A program made the translations under genes and the position numbers. From Candolleomyces eurysporus (taxonomy: Eukaryota > Basidiomycota > Agaricomycetes > Agaricales > Psathyrellaceae), in contig JANBPK010001474.1 of NCBI GenBank assembly GCA_027579435.1, positions 1-64,000 of the forward strand: a stretch of 64,000 nucleotides of DNA, written 5' to 3'. The notes under the pieces are model-generated. The model did not search any database and was not told the DNA's origin. It was given only the letters and a program-made list of their open reading frames with translations. Positions 47,766-58,960 of the stretch are shown here, piece after piece. Within the stretch, counting starts at the first letter, position 1. Every line of letters begins with the position of its first letter.

Positions 47766-48635
47766 ATCGTACACCAGGCAATCGAAGTTGGGAAGGCTTA
47801 CCTGGAGAAAGCAGATAAGCTGCAACGGGGAGGATAAAAATCCAACGCTGTACTGACCAAATAAAAAACAATGGTACACTTTCGAAAGAAAGGTGAGTCA
47901 CCGCCAATTGTACTGCTCAATCAAAGCAGATGCACTAAACAGCAAACCACTCCCGAGGAATATGACCAATTCTCCGCAGATGCCGATGATAGCTTAGCAG
48001 TGTTGAGCGAGCGTCGTCTCTCCCGTATTGTCCGCGATACTACCTAGGAAGTTCGCCATTGGCATGTACCAAACAGTGCACGCCACGGACGAAGCCACCG
48101 CAGACAACGCAAAACCACACACAGCCGGTCAAGATCTATGGAAGCTTCTGCTTGCTGAGAGCCTTCGGCAGCCTTCTGCAGCCTTCTGCACACAGCGTAC
48201 CCGTACACAATCGGAGGGAGCTGTATGATCCCTGTCACAGGAAGATCAGAGGAAAGCACAGAATCTGGATCTCCACAGATCTCCCGTCAGGGTGCTGGCG
48301 GACATACATGCTGTAGATAAAACAGCCTCTGAACCTTGCCTATTTTCGGCCTGTGTAATGCATAACGTAAAAATATTGCCTCAGCGCTCAAACAAGCGAA
48401 TGTAACGCCTAACGATGTTGCGACTCATCAAATAACCGTCGCGACTCATCACTGCCTTCTTGACTATCACTCATCACGGCTCATCAAAACCTTTTTAGCT
48501 GTCACAACCCTTTCAACTCCCTCTTCAAGCATTCAAACTATCGCAATATGCACACTGACATGCGCATGTATTTAAGAAACGCAACTCCCGCCTTTTTACA
48601 CATCTCCCTCTCATCCTAGGACCCAAGGAACCAAA
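47766..48635. other. Spacer before K3
   Basis: No gene. Three tandem copies of a 10-bp unit (gccttcKgca) are at 48161-48190. TATTTAAG at 48569-48576 lies 60 bp before the K3 ATG. Confidence 0.5.
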
Positions 48636-50413
48636 ATGCGATCCCAGCAATTTGAACACTCCTCCTCTGTCCACCCACCCTCGCTACGAATTTCCTCGAG
48701 CCTACCCAGTTCCGAGTCCCGCCATCAAGTGGTGCAGCCCAGTCATACGAAGATTCCTCATTCAAACGGAAGAAGCGGGGGCGCAACAAAATCACTCACG
48801 AACCCCTGGTAGCTGGAGTCGCGGTTCAGGCAGCGTCACCTATCCCGTCCATGGATTCTGTCCTGCATCATTTCTGCGATGACGGTGGCAAACCTTCGGC
48901 CACCCATAGCGCCGCTTCCACGTTGCAAGAGCTCGAACCCTTGACCTCGTTAGAATCACTAGTTACATCAATCCAGGATGAACCACAATACCTGTTCGAC
49001 CAGCTAGAGGAAGCTCTGAGAAACCTTGATGATTCAGGGTACCAACCAACTCGAAGGGGGTCACCAAGATCTCTCTTTTACGCTCTGGAATCGATTGTTT
49101 CCACCAAGAAGTCCTATCGGCATCTACTTCTATACCGAGGCGAGCAGGCCCAAATGCTAATCAATGCGTTACAATGGGTAGGCAGCCTTTCTTCTATCGG
49201 GCCCTTTCCCAAGCTCATTATCCTGAAGTTTCTTCGCGCCCACCCGTCCGTAGCAGGCCTCCTGCAAAGGAAGCTCATGCGGGCCGGGCCCTTCTACGAC
49301 TTTCGAAACGCGCCAAACTCATTCCCAAATCGTTGATCCTCCCAGGCGTAGAAATAGGTGAAGTCGTCATCGAGACTTCGAGTGTTGACATCCTTCGAGG
49401 CCTTCATGGAAATCGAGAGGTTTGTCTGAAGAAGTATCGCCTTCGTACACGGTCCCAGTCAAACGCTGTTCGTGAAGACTTGATCAAGGTATCTATCATT
49501 TTCCTAAGATCTTCATGTTGACTAATACTCTCTGGTCAGCTTCTGATTAAAGAGATACTCATCTGGTATAACCTCTGCCATCCTAACCTCCTTCGCTTCG
49601 AGGGCGTCTTCCAGCCCGATAACAACTTTGGGAACGCTTACCTAGTCTCACCGTTCCATGTGAATGGAACAGTTGTGGAATACCTCGAAAGATATCCCAG
49701 TGTAGAGAGGCGTTTACTGGTCCGTCGAGTCCCCTTTGCGTCATAATGCTATACTCAAGGACATGGTTGCTATAGCTCTTGGATGTCCTTTCCGGCCTTT
49801 CATACCTCCATAGGAACAAAATCGTCCATGGAGACATCAAAGGCGCCAACATTCTCGTCGATTCTCAGGGCAGAGCCTGTATAGCAGACCTAGGATTGTC
49901 GCGGCTTACCGACGCCCAAATCCTCACATGGACTTCTGTCCGATCAACCATAACACCTTGGGGAACCCTTCTTTGGCAAGCACCCGAGCTTCTATCGGCC
50001 CAATTGCAGGACCACGAACCCCTCCCTCCCCCCACCGCCTTTAGTGACATGTATGCTTTTGGTTGCTTGGCTTACGAGGTAAGATGTACGACTACCTCCA
50101 AGCCTTTACCCTGATATTGACATCGCTACAGATCTTCACTGGCCGACTTCCCTTTGCGGAGCTGTCGACCCGCGGTCGTAGTTCCTTTCAAGTACACAGA
50201 ATGATCCTAACACAGGTTGTTGAGCACGGAAGACGCCCTCAGAAGCCTGCAGTCGACAGCCCTCCGTACCTGTGCTATGGCTTGACCGACAGCATCTGGG
50301 ACATGATGGAGACATGCTGGGACCGCGAAGCCAGGCGCAGACCGTCAGCCGACGGACTTTCCAAGCTTCCCTTCTTGGTAGATGTCCTCGACGACCGTTT
50401 GGCTCAGGACTGA
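48636..50413 (+). pseudogene. TKL kinase K3, frameshifted
   Basis: Same four-exon layout as K2 (exon 1 to 49488, then 49540-49719, 49776-50078, 50132-50413) and all splice sites kept. Exon 1 has two lesions relative to K4: a 4-nt deletion near 48722 (serine-rich N-terminus) and a 5-nt duplication near 49280 (GGGCC) that moves LMRAGPFYDF out of frame before LLRLSKRAKL. Exons 2-4 are open with HGDIKGAN, DLGLSR and WQAPELL intact. A shorter product from a downstream Met cannot be excluded, but the second lesion lies before the kinase domain. Confidence 0.78.
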
Positions 50414-50599
50414 ATGGGATGATCATTTGACCACCGTCGGTGTGAGGAACAACGTTCCCCACGATCACATCATCACGCGCAGAGCGCTCTTTCCTCCCGT
50501 TCGTTCGCTCTTTGTTTGTCTCCTCGTGCGTATCACTACGCCGTCTCGATTCCTTCTCTTTACTCTCGCTTTCCCTCACCGAGACTGAAGCTCAATAGC

Positions 50600-51070
50600 G
50601 CTCTAGCAGCAGCGTCAACATAAATGCATTAGTCGTACGATTATCCCTTCCAATGTCCTTCGGTGTCTCTTGGTAGAGGCCATGCTAAAACGAAAGATCG
50701 TGATTACTCCACTCCAGACCACAGGACGACGATGCGCCAATCTTGAGAAACCAAATGCCAGCTTGGCTGATTCCCTCGGCTACTTCCCCACTTCGGCGAA
50801 AACAGCAGCAGTGTTCCGCTGACAGTGCGGTCAATGACTCCGGGCTTCCAGCGGCCGATGCTTTAAGAGGGGTGAACCGTTGAACCTGCAAAGCGATCTG
50901 GCGCTAAAGCCTGCGGTGGCCGAACTTGGCGCGTATTGTTTCTATTGATAGCGGCGAAAGAGAGAGGCTGGTGGGAACCGAAACTGGCAAACCATAGTGT
51001 TCAATTGAATCGTTCTGGGAGAAATCTTTGACAGGTTCGCTTTCTGTCCTGGTTCGTGCAGAGCCAGGTA
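50600..51070 (-). pseudogene. Crotonase 3' relic after K3
   Basis: Minus-strand match to the right-edge gene: last exon, an intron acceptor TTTTAG retained, and the QIAL-Q-RFTP and RAKFG blocks. A stop codon follows RAKFGHRRL. Similarity fades near 51070, at the end of the ALHE segment. It lacks the 5' part of the gene. Confidence 0.75.
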
Positions 51071-53520
51071 TCGCGCATTCCACCGCAGAGTGTCCGCTCA
51101 GGAGATTAGCCTCGAAGATGGGCGATGCTGCGATTCCTCATACGCCCGAGGGTTCCAGCCAAGAAATGAAAACCGCGATCCTAATTGTTTAATTAAGATG
51201 TGAAGGATAACACAGAATGAGACTGTCTCCGTTGGAAAATTTTTGCACAAATGAGCGACTACCGTGACGTTGGAGCGTGTTGTGTCCGTGAACCCTTGTC
51301 GTTTCAATCCAAAAGGTCATGGCCTCGAGCTCTCTAGCTTCCTTGCCTTTTGAAAACGCAGTTCGAAAAATTTCCTGACATTATCTCCTCCGATGAGACG
51401 AGACTAGCCGTAATCAGTAAGTGTAATGAAACACGGTGAAACAATATGGTTTCGAGAGAAAGCACCACGAGGTGACTGCGAGTCTTTCGTTGCCAGCGGC
51501 GGCACGGTAATGTCGATGTAGCAAGTCCCGGATTGGCGTTGAACATTTACCTTCCTTCGTGTCTTACGTGCGGTAGCCAAGCGTCCTGCCAGGATGTCTG
51601 GAGAATTAGGGTGTTTCTAGGGTTCATGCCACTTGACCAGATTTGCAAAAGGGATGCGGGTAGGTTAGAAGGGCGACGGGATGGATATGAATACAAGCTC
51701 GATGCTACATGAAACAGGGAAACACACACCTGAAGCTTGAAGGACGGCGAGGAGAAGAAAACATGAGAGGGAGCACCATTGTTGTACGTCAGTCTCTGGT
51801 TCCCAAACGCTCGACCAAGTAGCACTGTGTCAATACGTTCGTGCCTGCATATCGCCCGGAGGCAAGTTGGACCTGGAAACGTCATGAAGGGTAATGCGAG
51901 GCTACCAGGACTCACCGGATAGCCTCGAGAATGAATTGGGAACTGGGGTGATGCGAGGTTTTGGTCGTGACATTCCGACGGCGGAACGGTGGATCCGAGT
52001 CCGAGTGAACATGAAGCGGTATGGTGGACTAATTCAGACGGCTCCAAACTTAGATTGCAAACGGTGATCATGCAGGGTACGGGGTTGTGGCGTCGCGTTC
52101 TGAAAGGTAGACAGTTTGGATGCTGAAGGTCGTGACCGAAGCCCAGGGTAATTCCAGGAAAACGTTCCCCCCATTCAGTACCCCAGACCGGGGTATTCCT
52201 ATTCATCGGGCCGATATTTTCATTTATCGTATCACAGAGTTTGAAACTTGAAGCTCCCTGACGTCGTTTTTAAAAGATAGTGGTTGTTCGCCGCATCGGG
52301 ATTAGAAACACCAGTCAGTTTTGTCATGGCGGAAGTACCCCAAGGATAAGTATCATGCCAAGAGCGGCAGGATAGTCCCTACACTCTTGTAAACATCGGT
52401 CACAGCAGTGAAATTAGATGGGTGCGTACGAGTGCTTGATTTCGAAGGAGGTATTTCCAAAATCTCCTCCGAAATCGATAACTGTGGAGCCAACAATGGT
52501 CGTCAGTAGATCATGCCGCCCGAAATGTCGAATCGAGATCCCTGCTGACGTTGGTCTTCAAACTGAGTGAATGGGTCTGAATCCGATGTGCACCCATATC
52601 GAGTGTTCCAGCCCAGAACGCAGTAGGTAAACTGCTTATCTCGAAGGACCTGTTACCAGTCTACGGATAACCGGCAATCTCTGACGATCGCGATTGGTCT
52701 CCCGTAGCAGGACAATGTATGTCTTTGTTTGCTATCACTCCGTTCAAGAATTCGAAGACAGATCGGTAAATTTCTTTGCTTCTCACCACGCTCATCTTGT
52801 TTTTCGAGATTTTAGAAACTCTACCCAAGCTCTACCAGTCCAATAGAGCGTTGCGTCGCCGAGAATCAAGCTACTTTCACTGCTCATTGCGTCAGAATAG
52901 TCGCCCGAACGAAATTGGTCGGAATGCCGCAAGGCAAAGATGGCCGATAATATCAACCTCGAAGTTAGTCCCGACTTCGATGTGTTCAGGGTTGCACTCG
53001 AGAGTCGAAATGGAGGCCTGAAATAGGGTTCAGGGCCTCAGGAACGTTGCTTTCTAGACTTTCCCATGTCACTCGATCACCGACCGCCCCGCGACGACGC
53101 AAGAAATTGGTGTGGGGGCCGATGAATGGGAGCACTCGGAGCCTGCAGTGGTCAGGCAGGGGCACCCTTGGCCTTGCCTGCAATGGAATGCACCTTGTTT
53201 CAGAATATACGTGTTTCGTTTTACGAGAAGCCATGGCTGAACGCTATAGGTGAGTCATATTTATTCAAATGAGCAATGGCGTCTCTGAGTTAAACCGAAT
53301 GGAGGGAATGTTTCCCTGGCATCTGGCTTCAGGCTCCCATCAAGGGTACGGACCGGGATCGTGTTCGTCTCTTCTCCATCACGAATCCAAACCCTGCATA
53401 ATCGACCACTTATGGCTCGCCTTTCGATGTGCAGGAGGATACATTTAATAAGCTACTTAAGCCGTGGGTCTTTCATCGACTACTTGCCACTCACGACTCA
53501 TGGCGACCCTAGGAACTATA
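51071..53520. repeat. Array spacer segment, copy b
   Basis: Carries the shared spacer block (about 51640-51900) and a stretch (52790-52930) matching 60670-60790. A 219-codon minus-strand open frame at 51547-52206 is not conserved in the sister spacers and was not called. TACTTAAG at 53454-53461 lies 60 bp before the K4 ATG. Confidence 0.5.
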
Positions 53521-55305
53521 ATGCCATCTCAGCATCGTCAAAGCTCCTCTCTCGTCCCGCCCTCGCTACAAACTTGCTCGGATTTATCCAGCTCCGAGTC
53601 CCAAACTCCATCAAGTGGTACAGAGAACACATCCGAAGATCCCCTGTTCAAAAGGAAGAAGCGGAAGCGAGGCAAGAAACCCGCTCTCCGACCCATTGCA
53701 ACTGGGGACGCTCTCCAGGCCGCGTCACCTGTCATGTCTATGTCCATGAACTCTGTCCTACATCATTTCTGCGGTGACGTCAACAAACCTTCGGGCTCTA
53801 CCACACGACCGGGCTCTCTTTCCATACCGCAACAGCTCAAACCCTCGACTTCGTCGGATTTACTCGCTACACCAATCCAGCCTGACCGACGCTCTCGGTG
53901 GGACCAGCTGGAGGAGAATCTGAGAGACCTCGATGCCTCAGGGCATCAACAAGTTCTCGAAGAGACTCACCAAGATCTCTTCTCCTTGCTGGACTCGATT
54001 CTTTCCACAAGGAGGTCTTATCGACGGCTGCTCCAGTATCGGGGCGAGCAGGCTCAGTCACTAACCAACGCGTTACAATGGGTAAGCTGCCTCTCTTCTA
54101 TCGAGGCCTCTCTCAAGCTCATTAGCCTGGAGTTTCTTTGCGTCCACCCGGCTTTAGAAGGCCACAAGAAGAGAAAGTTCATGCAAGCCCTCCTCCGACT
54201 TTCGAAACGTGCCAAACTCCTCCCCAAATCATTCATTCTCTCAGGCGTAGAAATACGTGAAGTCGTCATTGAAACTCCAAGCGTTGACATTTTTCGAGGC
54301 CATCATGGCGGTCGAGAGGTTTGTCTGAAGAAATATCGAGTTCGCAGATGGTCTCAGTCAAATGCTATTCGGGAAGACTTGGTTGAGGTAGGTATAATTC
54401 CACAGAATCTTCATGTTGAACGGCTTCGTTGATACTCTTTGGCTAGCTTCTGATCAGAGAAACCATCATCTGGTATAACCACCGCCACCCTAACCTTCTT
54501 CCATTCGAGGGCGTCTTCCAGCCCGATAACGACTTTGAGAAAGCTTACCTGGTCTCACCGTTTTATGCGAACGGAACAGTCATGGAATATCTGAAGCACT
54601 ATCCCAGTGTAGAGAGGCGTCTACTGGTCCGTTAAATCCCCTTTTGCTTCATGATGCTATACTCAAGGACATGGCTACTAAAGCTTTTGGACGTCCTTTC
54701 CGGCCTCTCATACCTCCATAAGAACAACATCGTTCATGGGGACATCAAAGGCGCTAACGTTCTTGTCGATTCCCAAGGCAGAGCCTGCCTAGCCGATCTA
54801 GGACTGTCGCGACTTACCGACCCCCAAATCCTCACGTGGTCGTCCATCCAATCAATTGTGCTGTCCTTAGGAACCCTTCTCTGGCAAGCACCCGAGCTCC
54901 TATCGGCACAATTGCAAGAACACTTCACTTCGCCCACCACATCTAGTGACGTGTATGCAATTGGCTGCTTGGCCTACGAGGTAAATTGCCAGCGTACTCT
55001 AAGCATTTACATCGATATTGATACTGTTATAGATGTTCACAGGTCTTCTCCCCTTTGCGGAGCTGATCGGCAGTCGGACTCTCATGCAATTACAGAGAAT
55101 GATTAACGAGGTTACGCAGGGAAGGCGACCCCAGAAGCCTGAAGTTAATAGCCCTGCCTACTTGTGCTACGGCTTGACCGACAGCATCTGGGAAATGATG
55201 GTGATGTGCTGGTCTGGCGAAGCCAAGCTCAGACCTTCAGTCGACGACCTTTCCAAGCTTCCTTACTTGGTAGATGTCGTCGACGGCCGTTCGGTTGGGG
55301 AGTGA
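53521..55305 (+). CDS. TKL-type protein kinase K4
   Basis: The most complete array copy: 538 aa from exons 53521-54387, 54447-54626, 54684-54980, 55033-55305. The ATG at 53521 (ATGCCATCTCAG) corresponds to ATGGGATCCCAG in K6 and ATGCGATCTCAG-like starts elsewhere. A Ser-rich then basic segment (KRKKRKRGKK, about residues 41-50) could act as a nuclear signal, followed by the helical block. Kinase elements: VCLKKYR (Lys about 270), HGDIKGAN (Asp about 369), LADLGLSR (about 385-392), WQAPELL, SDVYAIGCLAYE. HRD reads HGD and DFG reads DLG, as in related mushroom kinases. Substrate and partners unknown. Confidence 0.87.
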
Positions 55306-55454
55306 GTTGCTGCTTCATCCCTGCAGACATTCCTACTTGTCGAATGATACCACTATTGTTTATTTTTGTTACTGAGTGCCGCATATTTAGAGTTCATGAT
55401 CATTATTATTCCCTCGTTCGTCCTGGCTCATAGGTATAAAACATCCCGCTTCAG

Positions 55455-55830
55455 CGTTTCGCTCTGGCAGTAGCATCGCGTGTGAATGCATCAATCGTTT
55501 GTGCCCCCTTTCCGCGTCTGCCAGTGTATCTCGGGAGAGGTCGTGTTAAAATGAGAGCCCGAGTGAGTGGTGCATTCCATACGACAAGAACGAACCCCTG
55601 CACACCCGCTTGGGCGCTCCCACTAGCCCCCTCGGCTACTTCCTCAGACTTGGCGAGAATAGTAGCAGTGATTCCGCTGACGATGTGGTCGAGGATTCCA
55701 GCGGCCAGGGCCTGGTAAGGAGTGAACCGGTGGCTCTCCAACGCGATTTGGCGCTGACTTGTGTGGTCGCCTCTTGGGCCCGACGATGAGTAGCCAGCGA
55801 GCGCTTGAGCACCGAAGCGAACCTAGATGA
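55455..55830 (-). pseudogene. Crotonase 3' relic after K4
   Basis: Shows the last exon and the middle-exon block QIALESHRFTPYQALAAG to AKSEEVAEG on the minus strand, then the start of the FGAHWPL region. Exon 1 side missing. Confidence 0.78.
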
Positions 55831-55880
55831 ATGGTAGCGTTAAAAAGGTATTATGATTTAGATCAGGCGTTTCGATTAAA

Positions 55881-55990
55881 ACATGCCAAAGCTGAGGAAG
55901 TAGCTAAAAGAATCAGTGGGAGCGCTCGAGCTGGTATGTGGGGTCTCAAAGTTGGTGCACTGCCAGTGTGTCCTGTTCTCCGGCAGGAGC
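55881..55990 (+). pseudogene. Inverted crotonase fragment
   Basis: On the plus strand, opposite to every other crotonase fragment, the frame reads AKAEEVAKRISGSARAGMWG followed by the matching intron donor and intron sequence. A short inverted duplicate. Confidence 0.75.
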
Positions 55991-56661
55991 ATTCACTCGA
56001 TCGGGCTTTCGAACTTGAAGCATGATTTCTACTTCTCAAGACGTAAGAAGGGACACAAGTATGAATAATGCATTCACTTCCAGGCGAAATTCTGGAGTGA
56101 AATGTACAATACTTTTCAGCTGGGACGGACGATGGGGATGACAGTTATGAACAATTGAGTATGTATATCGCTAGTATGTAAAATTAACGAGCCTACGAAA
56201 CAAGGAAAACCTAACGCGGGGTAGAGAGTGAAAAAAAAAAATTAAACAAACTTTCAAATTTGGCAATGACCTTCCCGGCGGAAGGCCTGACGTTAACGTT
56301 GAGGACTCCCAGCTAACATGATCTAACGGCCCCATCAAGATTTTTACTGACCTAAAACTTGCGGGTGCGCGAACTTGAAACGTGGCCGACTTCATTTTCT
56401 GTGGGTTTTTCGTTTTCGACAGAGTCAAACAGGGTGACTTGGCATCGTGCCGATTAATCCCAGCCACCTCCTCGAGTCTGACGAGCGAACTCGGAGAATA
56501 GGCTCTATGGATAGCAGCGTGTGCTACGCACGGCGTCGACAGTCTCCTGTGTATGGTATCTCCATGAGTTAATCTTGCCGGCCACAGGTATAAGACCTCG
56601 AGGGAGTGCTAGGTCTTTACAACAAACCCGACACTCTCTGGATCCCACCCACGCATCCGGA
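55991..56661. other. Spacer before K5
   Basis: No gene. 56360-56530 matches the divergent promoter between the MYND gene and K1 (38520-38700). A TATAAG element near 56589 lies about 70 bp before the K5 ATG. Confidence 0.5.
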
Positions 56662-58055
56662 ATGCGATCTCAACGTCTTGACTCCTCTTCTGCCCACCCC
56701 CCTGGGTCACGGATGCCGAAGAGTGGGAGGCGAGGCCACAAAATTGCTCTCAAATCCTTGATCACTGGGGACGCTCTCCAGATGACTTCACCTGTCATGT
56801 CAATGTCTCCGAATTCTGTCCTGCATCATTTCTGCGGTGGCGACGCCAACAAACCTTCGGGCTCTACCACGCACGGTTCATTTCCGGTAGCACAACAGCT
56901 CAAACCCTCGATCTCATCAGATTTGCTCGTTACACCAATCCAGCCTAACCGTCGCTCCCGGTGGGATCAGCTAGAGGAATGTCTGAAAGACCTTGATGCC
57001 TCAGGTTATCAATCAGCTCTCGAAGAGGCTCACCAGCAGCTCTTCCACTTACTGGACTCTATCCTTTCCACCAGGAGGTCCTATCGACGCCTTCTCCAAT
57101 ACCGGGACGAATATGCCCAGTTGCTTGTTAACGCTTTACAATGGGTAAGCAGCCTCGCTTTGATTGTCCCCTCTCCTAGGCTCATTAGCCTGGAGTTTCT
57201 TTGCGTTCACCCGCCTTTGGAAGGCCAGCAGAAGAGAAAGCTCATGCAGGCCCTCCTTCGACTCTCAAGACGCGCCAAGCTCCTCCCGCGATCATTCAGA
57301 TTGCAGGGCATAGAGATACGTGAAGTCCTCATCGAAACCCCAAGCGTCGACATTTACCGGGGTCTTCACGGTGGTCGAGAAGTGTGTTTGAAGAAGTACC
57401 GTCTTCACAGACAGTCCCAGTCGAACGATATCCCGGGAAACTTGATTGAGGTATTAGAACTCTTGTGTCTTCATCCTGTGGCTTCATTAATGCTCGTCGG
57501 CAGCTATTGATTTGAGAAACAATTATCTGGCATAAGCTGATCTAGGGTTGTCACGGCTTACCGACCCCCAAGTCCTTACATGGTCATCGATCCAATCAAT
57601 CGTCCCGCTCTCGGGCACTCTTCCCTGGCAAGCACCCGAGCTTTTACTGGCACAATTGCAAGAACACTTCACTAGCGCTTCGCCTACCACATCTAGTGAC
57701 GTGTATGCAATTGGCTGCTTGGCCTACGAGGTAAATTGCCAGCATACCACCTCAAGCATTCGCATCGATATTGATACTGCTATAGATTTTCACAGGCCTT
57801 TTCCCCTTGGCGGGACTCATAGGCAGTGGGACTGTCGTGCAGTTGCACAGACTGATAAGAGAGGTTACGCGTGGAGGAAGACCCTCGAAGCCTCCACTCG
57901 ATAGCCCTGCCTACTCGTGCTATGGCTTGACCGACAGGATTTGGGAGATGATGGTGATGTGCTGGGCGGGCGAAGCCAAGCTGAGACCGTCCGTCGACCA
58001 CCTCTCCAAACTTCCCTACTTGATGGTTCCCGACGACCGTTTGGTAGGGAAATAA
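56662..58055 (+). pseudogene. TKL kinase K5 with deleted catalytic loop
   Basis: Exon 1 (56662-57450, 263 codons) is fully open from MRSQRLDSSS to the kinase beta-3 VCLKKYR and splice donor. In exon 2 the AGA codon of LIRE is TGA. A few codons later the sequence jumps from the IIWHK block (57533) directly to the GLSRLTD block, removing about 320 bp including HGDIKGAN. Exon 3 remainder (to 57730) and exon 4 (57786-58055) stay open. A protein truncated after the helical N-terminal domain could still be made; kinase activity cannot. Confidence 0.85.
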
Positions 58056-58469
58056 ATTGGTGGTTCTTATTCCTACATTGGACTTAATTTATCCTAGTTT
58101 GAATGCCGATTTAAATACTTATGGCTGTTACTTATTTGTTCGTCCTGTCCTAGTATATTATAGCGCATCTCGCTCAGTTTCGCAGCAGCGTCGTGGATGA
58201 ATGTATTGGTAGTGCGTGTGTCCCTTCACACGTCCTCACGAGCGGAAGACGATCCTAAAACCTTCCAGTCAATGGACCTACCATGTTGTGCTCCAAGTTG
58301 GGACATGAAGGGGATATATGTTGGGTTCATGAAGTCAGTCCAAGGCCGTCGGTCGAAGTAAATTACTAGTTCGAATTCTAGTTTATCTTGACTGGGGATA
58401 GATTTGAGTATCTGTGGCTGTTATTCTTTCCCATCGTCTACCCTGTGAGAAGTATAACCCATCTCGTTT

Positions 58470-58960
58470 CAGAGTTTGAATCTGGCAGCAGCATCGTGTT
58501 CATAATGAACGCATGAGTCTTACGCGTCCCCTCACTCCAATCTTAAGCGTGTCTCGGTAGAGGTCACGCTACAACGGACAGGCCCGTGTAGTGAGTACAA
58601 CATTCCAGACTACAGGCAATGATTAATGATTCACTAACCTCGATAAGACCAGCACACCAGCTTGGGCGTGCCCGCTGATTCTCTTGGCTACTTCCTCGGA
58701 TTTGGCGAGAACGGCAGCGGTGTTCCGCTGACGATGTGGTCAATGACTCCGGGCTTCCAGCGGTGGTTCAGGAAGGGTGAACCGTTGACCCTCCAACGCG
58801 ATCTTGCGCTGAAGCCTGTGGTCGCCAAACTTGTCGCATAGGGTAACGGCGAAAGAGAGAGGCTAGCGGGCACCGAAGTGGGTCTATAATGGTAACCGTA
58901 GTGTTTGATTAAGTGCCTTTGGGAGAGCAATTGGTCAGGTTTGCTTTCCGAGCTCGTTCA
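58470..58960 (-). pseudogene. Crotonase 3' relic after K5
   Basis: Middle exon KFGDHRLQRKIALEGQRFT is recognisable on the minus strand, with the AKSEEVAKRISGHAQAGV block in another frame and a stop after HFGAR. The last-intron acceptor TTGTAG is kept. Confidence 0.75.

Noticed and set aside
51547..52206. 219-codon minus-strand open frame
   Set aside because: The sister spacer at 59600-59900 aligns but is not open over the same span, and no family or splice signals were seen.
54081..54124. A 44-bp gt...ag stretch inside kinase exon 1 (gtaagctgcc to cattag)
   Set aside because: Removing it breaks the frame, the acceptor is absent in K3, and the exon reads through in K2, K4, K5 and K6.
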